Below, in pieces: positions 10,096 to 17,962 of a stretch of 64,000 nucleotides of DNA. Numbering within the stretch: the first letter of the stretch is position 1; every line of letters begins with the position of its first letter. The DNA lies in contig DASZZM010000059.1 of the NCBI GenBank assembly GCA_035544895.1, positions 124,001-188,000 on the forward strand, written 5' to 3'. The position numbers were made by a program, and so were the translations under genes. Source of the stretch: JASLEW01 sp035544895 (GTDB lineage: Bacteria; Acidobacteriota; Thermoanaerobaculia; Multivoradales; UBA5704). The notes beneath the pieces were generated by a model. The model had not been told where the DNA came from and ran no database searches. It saw only the letters and a program-made list of their open reading frames with translations.

Positions 10096-10677
10096 ATGGA
10101 CCAGCCGCTGACACTTAACTGGATGGACGACCAAGACCAGCGCATCTCCGAGGCGGTGGCCCGCGAGCGGCCCCGGCTGCTCAGCTTCGTCCGCAAGCGG
10201 CTGGCCGACCAGGAAGAGGTGGAGGACGTGCTGCAGGACGTCTTCTACGAGCTGGTGGAGGCCTACCGGCTGATGAAGCCGGTGGAGCAGGTCGGCGCCT
10301 GGCTCTTTCGGGTGGCGCGCAACCGGATCACCGATCTCTTCCGCAAGCAGCGGCCCCAGGCGGCGAGCGGCTTCCCCGCGGGCCGGGAAGAAGGAGAGCC
10401 ACAGCGGGTGGCAGAGCTGCTGCCTTCGCCGGAGGCGGGGCCGGAAGCGGACTATGCGCGCGGCGTCCTGCTCGACGAGCTGGAGGCCGCCCTCGGCGAG
10501 CTGCCCGAGGAGCAGCGCGACGTGTTCGTCGCCCACCAGATCGAGGGCCGCAGCTTCAAGGAGATCGCCGCCGCAACCGGGGTGAACGTCAACACCCTGC
10601 TGTCGCGGAAGCACTACGCCGTTGCCCACCTCCGGCGGCGGCTGCGCGCCATCTATGACGAGTACGTCAACACCTGA
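10096..10677 (+). CDS. ECF-type RNA polymerase sigma factor
   Basis: A 193-residue sigma-70-family factor with only regions 2 and 4. Region 2 runs from LLSFVRKRLADQEEVEDVLQ through FYELVEAY and AWLFRVARNRITDLFRK. A linker follows, then region 4 ALGELPEEQRDVFVAHQIEG with the helix-turn-helix SFKEIAAATGVNVNTLLSR. The Shine-Dalgarno GAGGG directly abuts ATG 10096, so the ATG at 10123 could be the real start. It is followed after 32 bases by a small membrane protein gene, a likely cognate regulator or target. Confidence 0.9.
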   Translation: MDQPLTLNWMDDQDQRISEAVARERPRLLSFVRKRLADQEEVEDVLQDVFYELVEAYRLMKPVEQVGAWLFRVARNRITDLFRKQRPQAASGFPAGREEGEPQRVAELLPSPEAGPEADYARGVLLDELEAALGELPEEQRDVFVAHQIEGRSFKEIAAATGVNVNTLLSRKHYAVAHLRRRLRAIYDEYVNT

Positions 10678-10709
10678 ACGCCAACACCCTCACCGATGAG
10701 GATAAAACG

Positions 10710-11057
10710 ATGAGAAGACGCCGGATGCTGCGCATGATGAAAATCGCCCCCATCGCGTTCCTGGCAATGGCGGTGATCTTCCTGGTTGTCTGCCTGGTGC
10801 TCATGGCTCTCTGGAACTCCCTGACGCCGGCCTTGTTCGGCTGGAAAACGATCACTTTCTGGCAGGCCGCCGGCCTGCTCATCCTGAGCCGCATCCTCTT
10901 CGGCGGCGGCTTCCGCGGCCGCCCCGGGCATTGGCGGCACCGGATGCGGGAGCGCTGGGAGAAGATGACGCCGGAGGAGCGCGAGAAGTTCCGCGCCGGG
11001 ATGCGCGGCCGCTGCGGCCACTTCGAGCCGCCGCCAACCGCAAGTCCCACTCCTTGA
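10710..11057 (+). CDS. Small two-helix membrane protein linked to the ECF sigma factor
   Basis: A 115-residue protein with a basic N-terminus (MRRRRMLRMMK) and two hydrophobic helices: IAPIAFLAMAVIFLVVCLVL and FWQAAGLLILSRILFGG. A cytoplasmic-type tail RERWEKMTPEEREKFRAGM ends in GRCGHF. The WNSLTPALFGW/ITFWQAAGLLILSRILFGG pattern recurs in small proteins beside ECF sigma genes in several phyla (from memory), where they may act as membrane anti-sigma partners; that role is inference. GAGG lies 10 bases before the ATG. Probably co-transcribed with the sigma gene. Confidence 0.75.
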   Translation: MRRRRMLRMMKIAPIAFLAMAVIFLVVCLVLMALWNSLTPALFGWKTITFWQAAGLLILSRILFGGGFRGRPGHWRHRMRERWEKMTPEEREKFRAGMRGRCGHFEPPPTASPTP

Positions 11058-11209
11058 TCCGTAGCGGAGCGCGAGCCACGATCGGCCGCCGGGTCGGTCA
11101 GCGGTTCCTCGACACCGCCGCGCGGTGGCGGTCCACCCACCAGGCCCAGGGCACGAAGAGCACTAGGCTCGGCGGCGGGCGACGGACCTGGCGGCTGGCT
11201 GGATCCGCC

Positions 11210-11653
11210 CTACGAACGATGCGCGGCCGTTGGTTCGGCGGCTTCCTCGATCTGCTCGGCGATCCAGGGTGGGATGGGAATCGGCTCGAGCCCGCCGGGC
11301 GCGTCGAGCACGCAGCAGACGGTGGTGAATTTGCCCCGCGCGACCGGCTTGCCGGCGCGGCTGAGGTCGAAGCCGAAGGTCAGGGAGGAGCGCCCCTTGC
11401 GCAGGACCCGCACGCGGATCTCCACTTCGTCGCCATAGCGGAGGGCCGACAGGAACTCGCAAGAGGCGGCGACACGCGGCCAGCCGATCAGCCTGCCCTC
11501 GGCGTCATGGTAGATGCCGGGGGTGCCGCCAAGGGCGTTGAGAAACTCGTGCTCGGCGGTCTCCATGAACACGAAGAAGCGCGCGAAATGGGCGATGCCG
11601 CTCATGTCGGTATCGGCAAACTCGACCTTGCGCCGCGTTCGATGTTCGTGCAT
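11210..11653 (-). CDS. Acyl-CoA thioesterase, 4HBT hotdog fold
   Basis: A 147-residue hotdog thioesterase distinct from the one at 4555. The signature RKVEFADTDMSGIAHFARFFVFME carries the catalytic Asp. It lacks the Gln and the double His of the YbgC consensus (DMSGIAHF against DQMGVVHH), so substrate range may differ. Strands ALRYGDEVEIRVRVLRKGRSS and VARGKFTTVCCVLD follow. ATG 11653 is used because the reading frame further upstream shows no protein-like signature and antisense-overlaps the plus-strand gene. It is divergent from the small anchored protein at 11687, only 33 bases away. Confidence 0.88.
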   Translation of the reverse strand: MHEHRTRRKVEFADTDMSGIAHFARFFVFMETAEHEFLNALGGTPGIYHDAEGRLIGWPRVAASCEFLSALRYGDEVEIRVRVLRKGRSSLTFGFDLSRAGKPVARGKFTTVCCVLDAPGGLEPIPIPPWIAEQIEEAAEPTAAHRS

Positions 11654-11686
11654 GGCTGGAGGTTCCGGGACAATAATAGCGCCACA

Positions 11687-12139
11687 ATGAGCCGCGCCGC
11701 CGACCTGCTGGCCGCCGCCCTGTTCGCGCTCTTCGTGGCGCTCGCCGTGCCGGTGGCGCTCGGCGGCTCGCTCGACCGCGCGCGGCTGGCCTGGTACGCA
11801 CGGCATGAAACGGCCCTCGACGCGCGGCGGCGCTGCCTCGGCGCGGACTTCGTCGCTGCGATCGAGAGCATCCGCCGCGCGCTGCGGCCGGGAGAGCCGT
11901 ACCTGCTCGTCGAAGGTGCGCAGCCGTATGACAGCGGCACGTACTGGGTGCGCTACGAGCTGGCTCCCCACCGCGCGGTCTTCGTCGGCTGGCGCAGGGA
12001 CCTGCACCGGCCCGCCCTGCTGCGCAAGCTGCGGGACGAAGATATGCGCTGGGTGGTGATCGCCTCCTTCAGAGATGCGCCGGCCCTCTACGACCGGCGC
12101 GCGCTGCTGCGCGAGATGAGCCGGCCGAATGGCGGTTGA
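11687..12139 (+). CDS. Small membrane-anchored protein, paralogue of the 13667 gene
   Basis: A 150-residue protein with an N-terminal helix LLAAALFALFVALAVPVALGG and a soluble domain: RCLGADFVAAIESIRRAL, EPYLLVEGAQP, TYWVRYELAPHRAVFVG, RWVVIASFRDAP. The same blocks occur in the gene at 13667, on the other side of the GT-C gene. The Lys/Arg-rich WVRYELAP segment and YLLVEG are the most conserved. Function unknown; the layout suggests an accessory subunit of the GT-C membrane protein. Its end overlaps that gene by 11 bases. Confidence 0.72.
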   Translation: MSRAADLLAAALFALFVALAVPVALGGSLDRARLAWYARHETALDARRRCLGADFVAAIESIRRALRPGEPYLLVEGAQPYDSGTYWVRYELAPHRAVFVGWRRDLHRPALLRKLRDEDMRWVVIASFRDAPALYDRRALLREMSRPNGG

Positions 12140-13667
12140 GCTCGCCCCCGGCCTCGGCGGCGTGGCCCTGTTCACCGCACCGGGCCTGGCGGTCTGCGGG
12201 CTCGCCCCGGGGCTGCGGCGCCTGCCGCTGCCGCGGCGCCTCGCTTATGCCTACCTGCTGGGGGTCGCCACGGTGGGCGGCGGGCTGTACGCGCTGTCTC
12301 ATTTCGCGGGCGTTCCGTTGCGCCGGCCGGCCATCCTGGCGGTCGCCGCGGCCCCGGTCCTGGCCGGTCTGGCGGCCTGGGGGGCGCGGCTGTGGCGGCG
12401 GGACCGGCGCGGCAAGGAGCGGCGCGCGGGTCGGGTGGGACGGTGGCCGTGGCGCCGCCCGTTCGATCCGGGCGGCCTGCTGGTGGCGGCGTGCGCGGTC
12501 ATCGCGGCGGCGGTCTGTCTAGGCGTGCTGCTCGACGCCGTGACCGACCCGGTCAAGGACTGGGACGGCCGGATGACCTGGTGCGCGCAGGCCCGCTACG
12601 TCCGCGCCGCGGCAACCGTCGACGCGGCGGTGCTGCGCGAGGGGCAATGGTTCATCACTCACCCGCAGTACCCTCTGCTCCTGCCCCTGGCGCAGGTGGC
12701 GGAGATGGAAGTCTTCGGCACGCCCGACGATGGCCATGCCTTCCGCGCCCTCTACGCGGCGTTCCTGCCAGCCCTTCTGCTCGTCGCGTACGACGGCGCG
12801 AGGCGCTGGGCCGGCCGGGCTCCCGCCGCGCTCGTCACGCTCGCCGCCTCCCTCATCCCCTTCATGATGAAAGGTGAAGGAGGCGCCAACAGCGCCTACA
12901 GCGACCTGCCTCTCGCCTGCTTCTACGGCGCCGGGCTCCTCCTCCTGCTTGCCGGCAGGGCGCGGTCCGGCGACGGGCTGGCGGCCGGGCTGCTGCTCGG
13001 CGCGGCCGTCCTCACCAAGAACGAGGGCCTGCCCTATGCCGTTCTCGCCCTCCTGCTCGGTTGTGTCGTCTCCCTGGCGCCGCGGCCGCGGCTGCGCGGA
13101 TCGGGGCCAACTCGGATGGTCCACGGATCCCCTGCCGCGGGTACCGCAAGCGGTGCGGCTGAGAAATCCGGCCGGGGGGTTGGCGGGAGGCTCCCCCTGC
13201 GGCGTCTCGCCGCGGCAGGCCTGCCGGTCGTGCTGGCGATCGCGCTTCTCGTCGCCTGGCGCGCCGGCATTCCCAACCGCGAGGACGAGAACTATCCCGG
13301 TTTCGTGCGGCCCGCCGACTTCTGGCCGGCGGCGTTCACCCGCCTGCCCCAGGTCGTCCCGGTGATGCTATCGAAGATGTATGACTGGGAAGGCTGGACC
13401 GCATTCTGGTGGATGGCCCCTGCCGTCCTCGTCGCCGGCTGGCGCGCGCTGCGGCGCCCGGTTGCGCGGCGCCTGCTGATTGCCGCCGCGGCGCCGCCGG
13501 CGATGGCGTGGGCCGTCTATTCGGTGCACTGGCTGCCGACCTACATCGCCAGCGTGACCTGGGAGCGCTTCCTGTTCCACGGGATGGTGCCGCTGCTCGT
13601 CTCGCTCGCCATCGCCTTGGCGGACGTCCTGCGGCGGACGGGCCTGTGGTCCCGGGCATCATCCTGA
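12129..13667 (+). CDS. GT-C fold integral membrane glycosyltransferase-like protein
   Basis: A 512-residue polytopic protein with about ten hydrophobic segments (for example LLVAACAVIAAAVCLGVLL, FLPALLLVAYDGA, AAGLPVVLAIALLVAW, MVPLLVSLAIALADVL). The first periplasmic loop has DWDGRMTWCAQARYVR and WFITHPQYPLLLPL, the acidic-residue and short-helix pattern of ArnT/PMT-like enzymes that use polyprenyl-linked sugars. Donor and acceptor unknown. Residues about 315-350 (GSGPTRMVHGSPAAG...) form a low-complexity insert between helices. It overlaps both flanking paralogous small genes (11 and 1 bases), a three-gene unit. Confidence 0.75.
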   Translation: MAVELAPGLGGVALFTAPGLAVCGLAPGLRRLPLPRRLAYAYLLGVATVGGGLYALSHFAGVPLRRPAILAVAAAPVLAGLAAWGARLWRRDRRGKERRAGRVGRWPWRRPFDPGGLLVAACAVIAAAVCLGVLLDAVTDPVKDWDGRMTWCAQARYVRAAATVDAAVLREGQWFITHPQYPLLLPLAQVAEMEVFGTPDDGHAFRALYAAFLPALLLVAYDGARRWAGRAPAALVTLAASLIPFMMKGEGGANSAYSDLPLACFYGAGLLLLLAGRARSGDGLAAGLLLGAAVLTKNEGLPYAVLALLLGCVVSLAPRPRLRGSGPTRMVHGSPAAGTASGAAEKSGRGVGGRLPLRRLAAAGLPVVLAIALLVAWRAGIPNREDENYPGFVRPADFWPAAFTRLPQVVPVMLSKMYDWEGWTAFWWMAPAVLVAGWRALRRPVARRLLIAAAAPPAMAWAVYSVHWLPTYIASVTWERFLFHGMVPLLVSLAIALADVLRRTGLWSRASS

Positions 13668-14200
13668 TGCACGAGGATCCGGCCGCGCACGCACGGCGGC
13701 AAGCATGGCGCTTCCCCGCGCCGTGGTCATGGCTGGCCCTGGCGCTGCTGGCCTTCTTCCTGGCCGTATCGACGCGGCCGGCGCTGGCCGGGGCCTGGGA
13801 CAGGGCGGCGCTGGCCCTGCGCACGGCCCGAGTCGCGGGCGGCGAAACCAGCGTGGCGTCCCGCCAGCGCTGCTTGGGAGCCCGCTACATCGCCGGCGTC
13901 GAGCTCATCCGGCGGGCGCTGCCGGCGGACGAGCCGTACCTTCTCGTCGAAGGCGGCAATCCGCTGCATGGCGGGGCGCTGTGGGTGCGCTACGAGCTGG
14001 CGCCGCGCCGCGCCGTCTTCTTCGGCAGGCTCGACGACTTCAGCCGCTCGAGGCCGGCCGGGGCCGAGCGCCTGCGCCGGCGCATCCGCGGCCGGCTGCG
14101 CTGGGTGGTCGTGGCCTATGAGCAGGGCTCCCCTCCCCTGCTGCTGCCGCGCTACCAGTTCATGCAGCGGGTCGCGGGCCGCCCGCCAGGCGCCGGGTGA
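13667..14200 (+). CDS. Small membrane-anchored protein, paralogue of the 11687 gene
   Basis: A 177-residue protein starting MHEDPAAHARRQ at ATG 13667, which shares a base with the preceding stop (TGATG). It has a membrane helix WSWLALALLAFFLAVST and then the shared domain: RCLGARYIAGVELIRRAL, EPYLLVEGGNP, LWVRYELAPRRAVFFG, RWVVVAYEQGSP. It is collinear with the 11687 product apart from a longer cytoplasmic N-terminus, so the pair arose by duplication around the GT-C gene. No known family recognised. Confidence 0.75.
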   Translation: MHEDPAAHARRQAWRFPAPWSWLALALLAFFLAVSTRPALAGAWDRAALALRTARVAGGETSVASRQRCLGARYIAGVELIRRALPADEPYLLVEGGNPLHGGALWVRYELAPRRAVFFGRLDDFSRSRPAGAERLRRRIRGRLRWVVVAYEQGSPPLLLPRYQFMQRVAGRPPGAG

Positions 14201-14293
14201 TTTGGCGGGGGTTAGCAGGTTCGGGATCCTGAGCAACTGATAAAATCGCCTGATAAATCAGCCGTGTGCCGTGGTGGGGATCTCGGAGACCAG

Positions 14294-15670
14294 ATGAAGC
14301 GCATCGCCCGCCTCCTATGGCTCTGCTTGCCGGTCGCCTCGACCCTTGCGGCGCAAGAGGCGCCGCCGGCCGGCAATTCGATCGTCGACAAGGGCTCGAT
14401 TCCGGCCCCTTCCCCGGGCAAGCTCCTCAAGCGACCCTCTTGCGAGCCTTGCCAGGAGATCGACCGGCTGCTCAGCCGCGGGGACTGGGCGGCGGCCGAA
14501 GCGAAGGCCCGCGCCGCGATCGCCGCCTACCTTCAAGACAAAGGAGGCGATCTCGTGACTTTCGTCTCCCAGCTCGCGGTGGCCGAGGCGGGTCAGGGAC
14601 GGGACGAGGACGCCCTCTGGCACTGGCAGGAGGCGGGGTGGATGGGCTGCGTGCCCGATCCATCCCACTACGGCGCTCCGGGCCGGCGCCTCGCCGGCAC
14701 CTCGCCGCGGAAGCTCGGCCAGGCGCCGGACGGCCTCCTCGTCCGGCGCGAAGGTGACGACGGCGGCCCGCTCACCCCGGCGCGCAGAGTTGCCGGCGCC
14801 GAGGCCAAGATGTCCGGCACGTTTCGCACCGTCCCGCGGGGAATCCGAGTGGAAGCGATCGTCGACGGGGAGGGCAGGGTGCAAGAGCCGGTCGTCGCCG
14901 CGAGCACCTTCCCAGCCCTGACCTACGTCGTTCTCGAGGCGATGCGTGGCTGGCGGTTCACGCCTGCCCAGTCCGGCGCCGGTCCGGTCGCCTCGTTCTA
15001 CGAGCTGAGGGTCCCGCCCCAGCAACCGCTCGATCGGCTCGCCGATTTCAGCAAGAGCCCGCTGGCCGAACCCCTCGGAATGCTCAAGGCCGGCCGCTTC
15101 GCGGAAGCGGACAGGACGCTCAACAGGATGTGGAAGGACTCCGAAAACGACGCCGAGCAGACGCGGGCCTTCCTAGGGGTGGCCCTGGCGCTCAAGGCCC
15201 TTTCCGAAGCCGGTCTCGGCCGCGACGACCCGGCAATCTGCCGGTTTCAGGCGGCACAGACTCTGGAGCCGCGCCTCTTTGGCGCCGAGCTCTCGGCTTT
15301 CGGCGCACCGGGCGCCCTGTTGATGCGCCACCCTTGGGGGGCACAGGTGGCGTCGCGCGAGCGGTGCACCAATCTGGAACACGCGGAGGGCGAGGTCACG
15401 AAACCCGAGCGCCTCAGTGGCCGGATCCCCGCTTTCCCTGATTACGCCAGGAACTTGCGGATCGGGGGCAAGGTCCTCATCGAGAGCATCCTGACCGAGA
15501 CCGGCGTGCTGCGCAACGTTACCCTCCTGCGGCCTGGCCCTTCTGCCGGACTCGACGCCAGCGCCCTCGACACCATCTGCGACTGGCGCTTCAAGCCGGC
15601 AACCTTGCAAGGAAAACCCATCCGCGTCTACTACACGCTCACGGTGAACTTCGAAGTCCGCCGCCGGTAA
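14294..15670 (+). CDS. Periplasmic TonB C-terminal-domain protein
   Basis: A 458-residue exported protein. ATG 14294 gives a classical signal peptide MKRIARLLWLCLPVASTLAAQ. Two TonB-like C-terminal domains are visible. One is central (GTFRTVPRGIRVEAIVDGEG to ALTYVVLEAMRGWRFTPAQ); the other is terminal (PDYARNLRIGGKVLIESILT to DTICDWRFKPATLQGKPI, ending VYYTLTVNFEV). Helical, TPR-like stretches separate them (DRLLSRGDWAAAEAKARAAI, LKAGRFAEADRTLNRMW). No membrane anchor for energy transduction is present, so it is more likely a periplasmic interaction protein than a true TonB. It is convergent with the protease gene, with 3 bases between the stops. Confidence 0.8.
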   Translation: MKRIARLLWLCLPVASTLAAQEAPPAGNSIVDKGSIPAPSPGKLLKRPSCEPCQEIDRLLSRGDWAAAEAKARAAIAAYLQDKGGDLVTFVSQLAVAEAGQGRDEDALWHWQEAGWMGCVPDPSHYGAPGRRLAGTSPRKLGQAPDGLLVRREGDDGGPLTPARRVAGAEAKMSGTFRTVPRGIRVEAIVDGEGRVQEPVVAASTFPALTYVVLEAMRGWRFTPAQSGAGPVASFYELRVPPQQPLDRLADFSKSPLAEPLGMLKAGRFAEADRTLNRMWKDSENDAEQTRAFLGVALALKALSEAGLGRDDPAICRFQAAQTLEPRLFGAELSAFGAPGALLMRHPWGAQVASRERCTNLEHAEGEVTKPERLSGRIPAFPDYARNLRIGGKVLIESILTETGVLRNVTLLRPGPSAGLDASALDTICDWRFKPATLQGKPIRVYYTLTVNFEVRRR

Positions 15671-15673
15671 AGG

Positions 15674-17818
15674 CTAGAACGCACTATTATCGATCCCGCC
15701 GCAGAAATGTCCTCCGGGGTTGTGGTAGCTCTTGACCCGGCCGGTCGCCGTGTCGGTGACGGTGATGGTGTAGTCGAGGTCGGACAGGGCGCCGTAGAAG
15801 ATGCGCAGCTGACCGTTGAAATCGAGCGCCTTGACGACCAGCTCGACGTTGGTCCGGTCGGTGAACGTGAACAGCCCCGACTCGTCGCTCAGCGTCTGCG
15901 GCGCTCCCTGGCCCGACGTGTTGTTGTACTGGTTGGTCCAGGCGACCCGCAAGGCCAGCCGGTTCCCGAGCAGGCAGAGGGTGGCGGCGTCGGGCACGCA
16001 GCCGCCCGCGGGCTGCGGCAGGGCCTTGTCGGGCTGGAAGGCGGCCTGGTCGATGCCGCCGCAGTTGCCGGGCGTGTTGGAGTAGGTCTTGATCGTCCCG
16101 CTGACGGTGTCGGTCACGGTGATGGTGAAGTGCAGATCGGTGAGCTGGCCGTAGAAGACCTTGATGACGTTGCCGAAGTTGAGGATCTTCAAGATCAGCT
16201 CATAGTTCGAGGGGTCGAAGAAGTAGAAGAACCCGGTCGAGTCGCTGCTCGCGATCGCATTGCCGGAGCCCGCGGTGTTGTTGTACTGGTTCTGCCAGGC
16301 GACCTGGACACGGAATCGTCCGCCCAGCAGGCAGAGCGAGAACTGGTCCGCCCTGCACCCGCCCCCGCCGGACCCGTTGTCGAGGAACGGCTGCAGCGCC
16401 GGAAAGCTCGCCGCGAAGGCGCCGTCGAGCGTGTATTGCAGCGGGCTGCAGTCGTCGGGGTTGCCGCATCCGCCATAGAGCTGCCCCACCACCTGTCCGT
16501 TGCGCAGCATCAGGGGCGAGCCGGAGCTGCCGCCGAACGTGCCGCCCTGGACGAAGCTCGAATAGAGGAACCTCGGCCGGAACTGCCGCCCGCACGCCTG
16601 CACCGAAGAGTTCGACTGGGTCACGACGTAGTTCTGCGTCTGGCCCTCGGGGTGCGACAGGCGGTACAGCAGCGTGCCGTCCGGCGCCGCGTTGGAGTCG
16701 GCGTTCCAGCCCAGGAAGACACGCCCCGGCGGCAACTGGTTGAGATTCAGCAGGGTGTAGTCGCTCGCGTTGCCGGCGCTGCCGGTGGCCAGCAGCTGCG
16801 AGCCGTTGCTGCGCGGCACCGAGCCGAGCGATGGGGCAGTGCCGTTGCAAGAATCCGTGAAGTAATCCCAGAAGGCCTCCAGGCTGCTGGCCGACGCCTG
16901 AGTGGAGATGCAGTGGTTGGCGGTCAGCATGTAGGGGGCAAAGTCAGTGGCCGTGTCGTTGAGCAGGCTGCCGGTGCACAGGAAGCTGGAGCCGCCGTCC
17001 ATGAACACGAGGCGGGCAATGGCATGGCGGTCGTCGAAGACGCCGGGGAAGTCCCTGGTCGAGGCGCAGCTCGAGTCGACGTTGCAGGCCCCGAGCTTGG
17101 GCTCGATGCCCGCCGCCGAGGTGCCGGCGGCGGCCTCGACGGGCTGGCCGTCGGAGTCGACCGCAAAGAGCTGGGCCACGCGGTCGATGGTGAAGGAGGC
17201 CCGCGCGCCCGCGGCCAGCGCCCGGGCCGGCACGTCGACGTCGATCGCTGCGTTCTCCCCGGCGACGCTCGGCGTCCACAACCCGCCGTCCGGCGCGATC
17301 AGCTCGGCACCGAAAGGCCCCACCGATTCGCCCTCGCCATGCACCCACAGACGCGTCCCTTGCGGCAGGTGGACCCGGGCGAGGTGCAGGCGCAGGCGCC
17401 AGGCTTGCTCGACGCGCACGGCGGCGCCCCAGGCCAGGCGATCGAAGGTCGGTTGCGCCACCATGCCGCCGGCGTGCTCGGCGAGCGGGGTGTCGAGTTG
17501 CTCGGCGGCCAGCTGGACGGCCGCGGGCGCCGGCAGGACACGGTCGAAGCCGTTGCGCAGCGGCACGCGCCGGGCCTGGTTCCAGGCGCGCAGCTCCGCT
17601 AGGCGCGCCTGCGCCTGCGGATCGGCGGCGAGCAGCTCGGCGAGCGGCCGGAGCCCGTAGGTGTCCGCCACGCGCGGCGCTTCCGCCGCCGCGGCGTCTC
17701 GCTTCTCGAGATAACCGGCGAGGCCGGAGCCGGGCTGGACGAGCGGACCGAGGCTCTGGCCGAGCGCGAGAACAGGAAAGAGGATGGCGAAGGCAAAGAT
17801 GATGAATCGCGGCTTCAT
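15674..17818 (-). CDS. Secreted trypsin-like serine endopeptidase with two C-terminal repeat modules
   Basis: A 714-residue exported protease. It has a signal peptide (FIIFAFAILFPVLALG), a propeptide-like region to about residue 240, and a chymotrypsin-fold domain. The catalytic triad is His302 (LTANHCIS), Asp353 (ASDYTLLNL) and Ser432 (FGGSSGSPLM), close to the lysyl endopeptidase pattern. Two copies of a roughly 110-residue beta-rich module follow (LCLLGGRFRVQVAWQNQYNN and LCLLGNRLALRVAWTNQYNN). Each runs to a FYGxLxDLxxTITVTDT block and a terminal CGGIDxxAF. GGAG precedes ATG 17818. The nascent protein passes the membrane through Sec. Confidence 0.88.
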   Translation of the reverse strand: MKPRFIIFAFAILFPVLALGQSLGPLVQPGSGLAGYLEKRDAAAAEAPRVADTYGLRPLAELLAADPQAQARLAELRAWNQARRVPLRNGFDRVLPAPAAVQLAAEQLDTPLAEHAGGMVAQPTFDRLAWGAAVRVEQAWRLRLHLARVHLPQGTRLWVHGEGESVGPFGAELIAPDGGLWTPSVAGENAAIDVDVPARALAAGARASFTIDRVAQLFAVDSDGQPVEAAAGTSAAGIEPKLGACNVDSSCASTRDFPGVFDDRHAIARLVFMDGGSSFLCTGSLLNDTATDFAPYMLTANHCISTQASASSLEAFWDYFTDSCNGTAPSLGSVPRSNGSQLLATGSAGNASDYTLLNLNQLPPGRVFLGWNADSNAAPDGTLLYRLSHPEGQTQNYVVTQSNSSVQACGRQFRPRFLYSSFVQGGTFGGSSGSPLMLRNGQVVGQLYGGCGNPDDCSPLQYTLDGAFAASFPALQPFLDNGSGGGGCRADQFSLCLLGGRFRVQVAWQNQYNNTAGSGNAIASSDSTGFFYFFDPSNYELILKILNFGNVIKVFYGQLTDLHFTITVTDTVSGTIKTYSNTPGNCGGIDQAAFQPDKALPQPAGGCVPDAATLCLLGNRLALRVAWTNQYNNTSGQGAPQTLSDESGLFTFTDRTNVELVVKALDFNGQLRIFYGALSDLDYTITVTDTATGRVKSYHNPGGHFCGGIDNSAF

Positions 17819-17848
17819 ATCGATCTCCAGCGGTCGTCTCACGGCGCA

Positions 17849-17854
17849 ATTATA
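17849..17854 (-). promoter_or_regulatory. Consensus -10 element of the protease gene
   Basis: Perfect TATAAT on the minus strand, 30 bases before the protease ATG, in the 144-base divergent gap with the hybrid kinase. No good -35 is visible at 16-18 bases; TCTTAT at 17865-17870 is too close. Confidence 0.45.
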
Positions 17855-17962
17855 GGCCCCAAGCATAAGAACGCGCCGCCCGCGGTTCTGCGGGGCAGCC
17901 GAGAGACCTTCCCGCCCGGCAGACCTCTTGCAGGAGAAATCAGGCCCAAGGACAAAAAAGAC

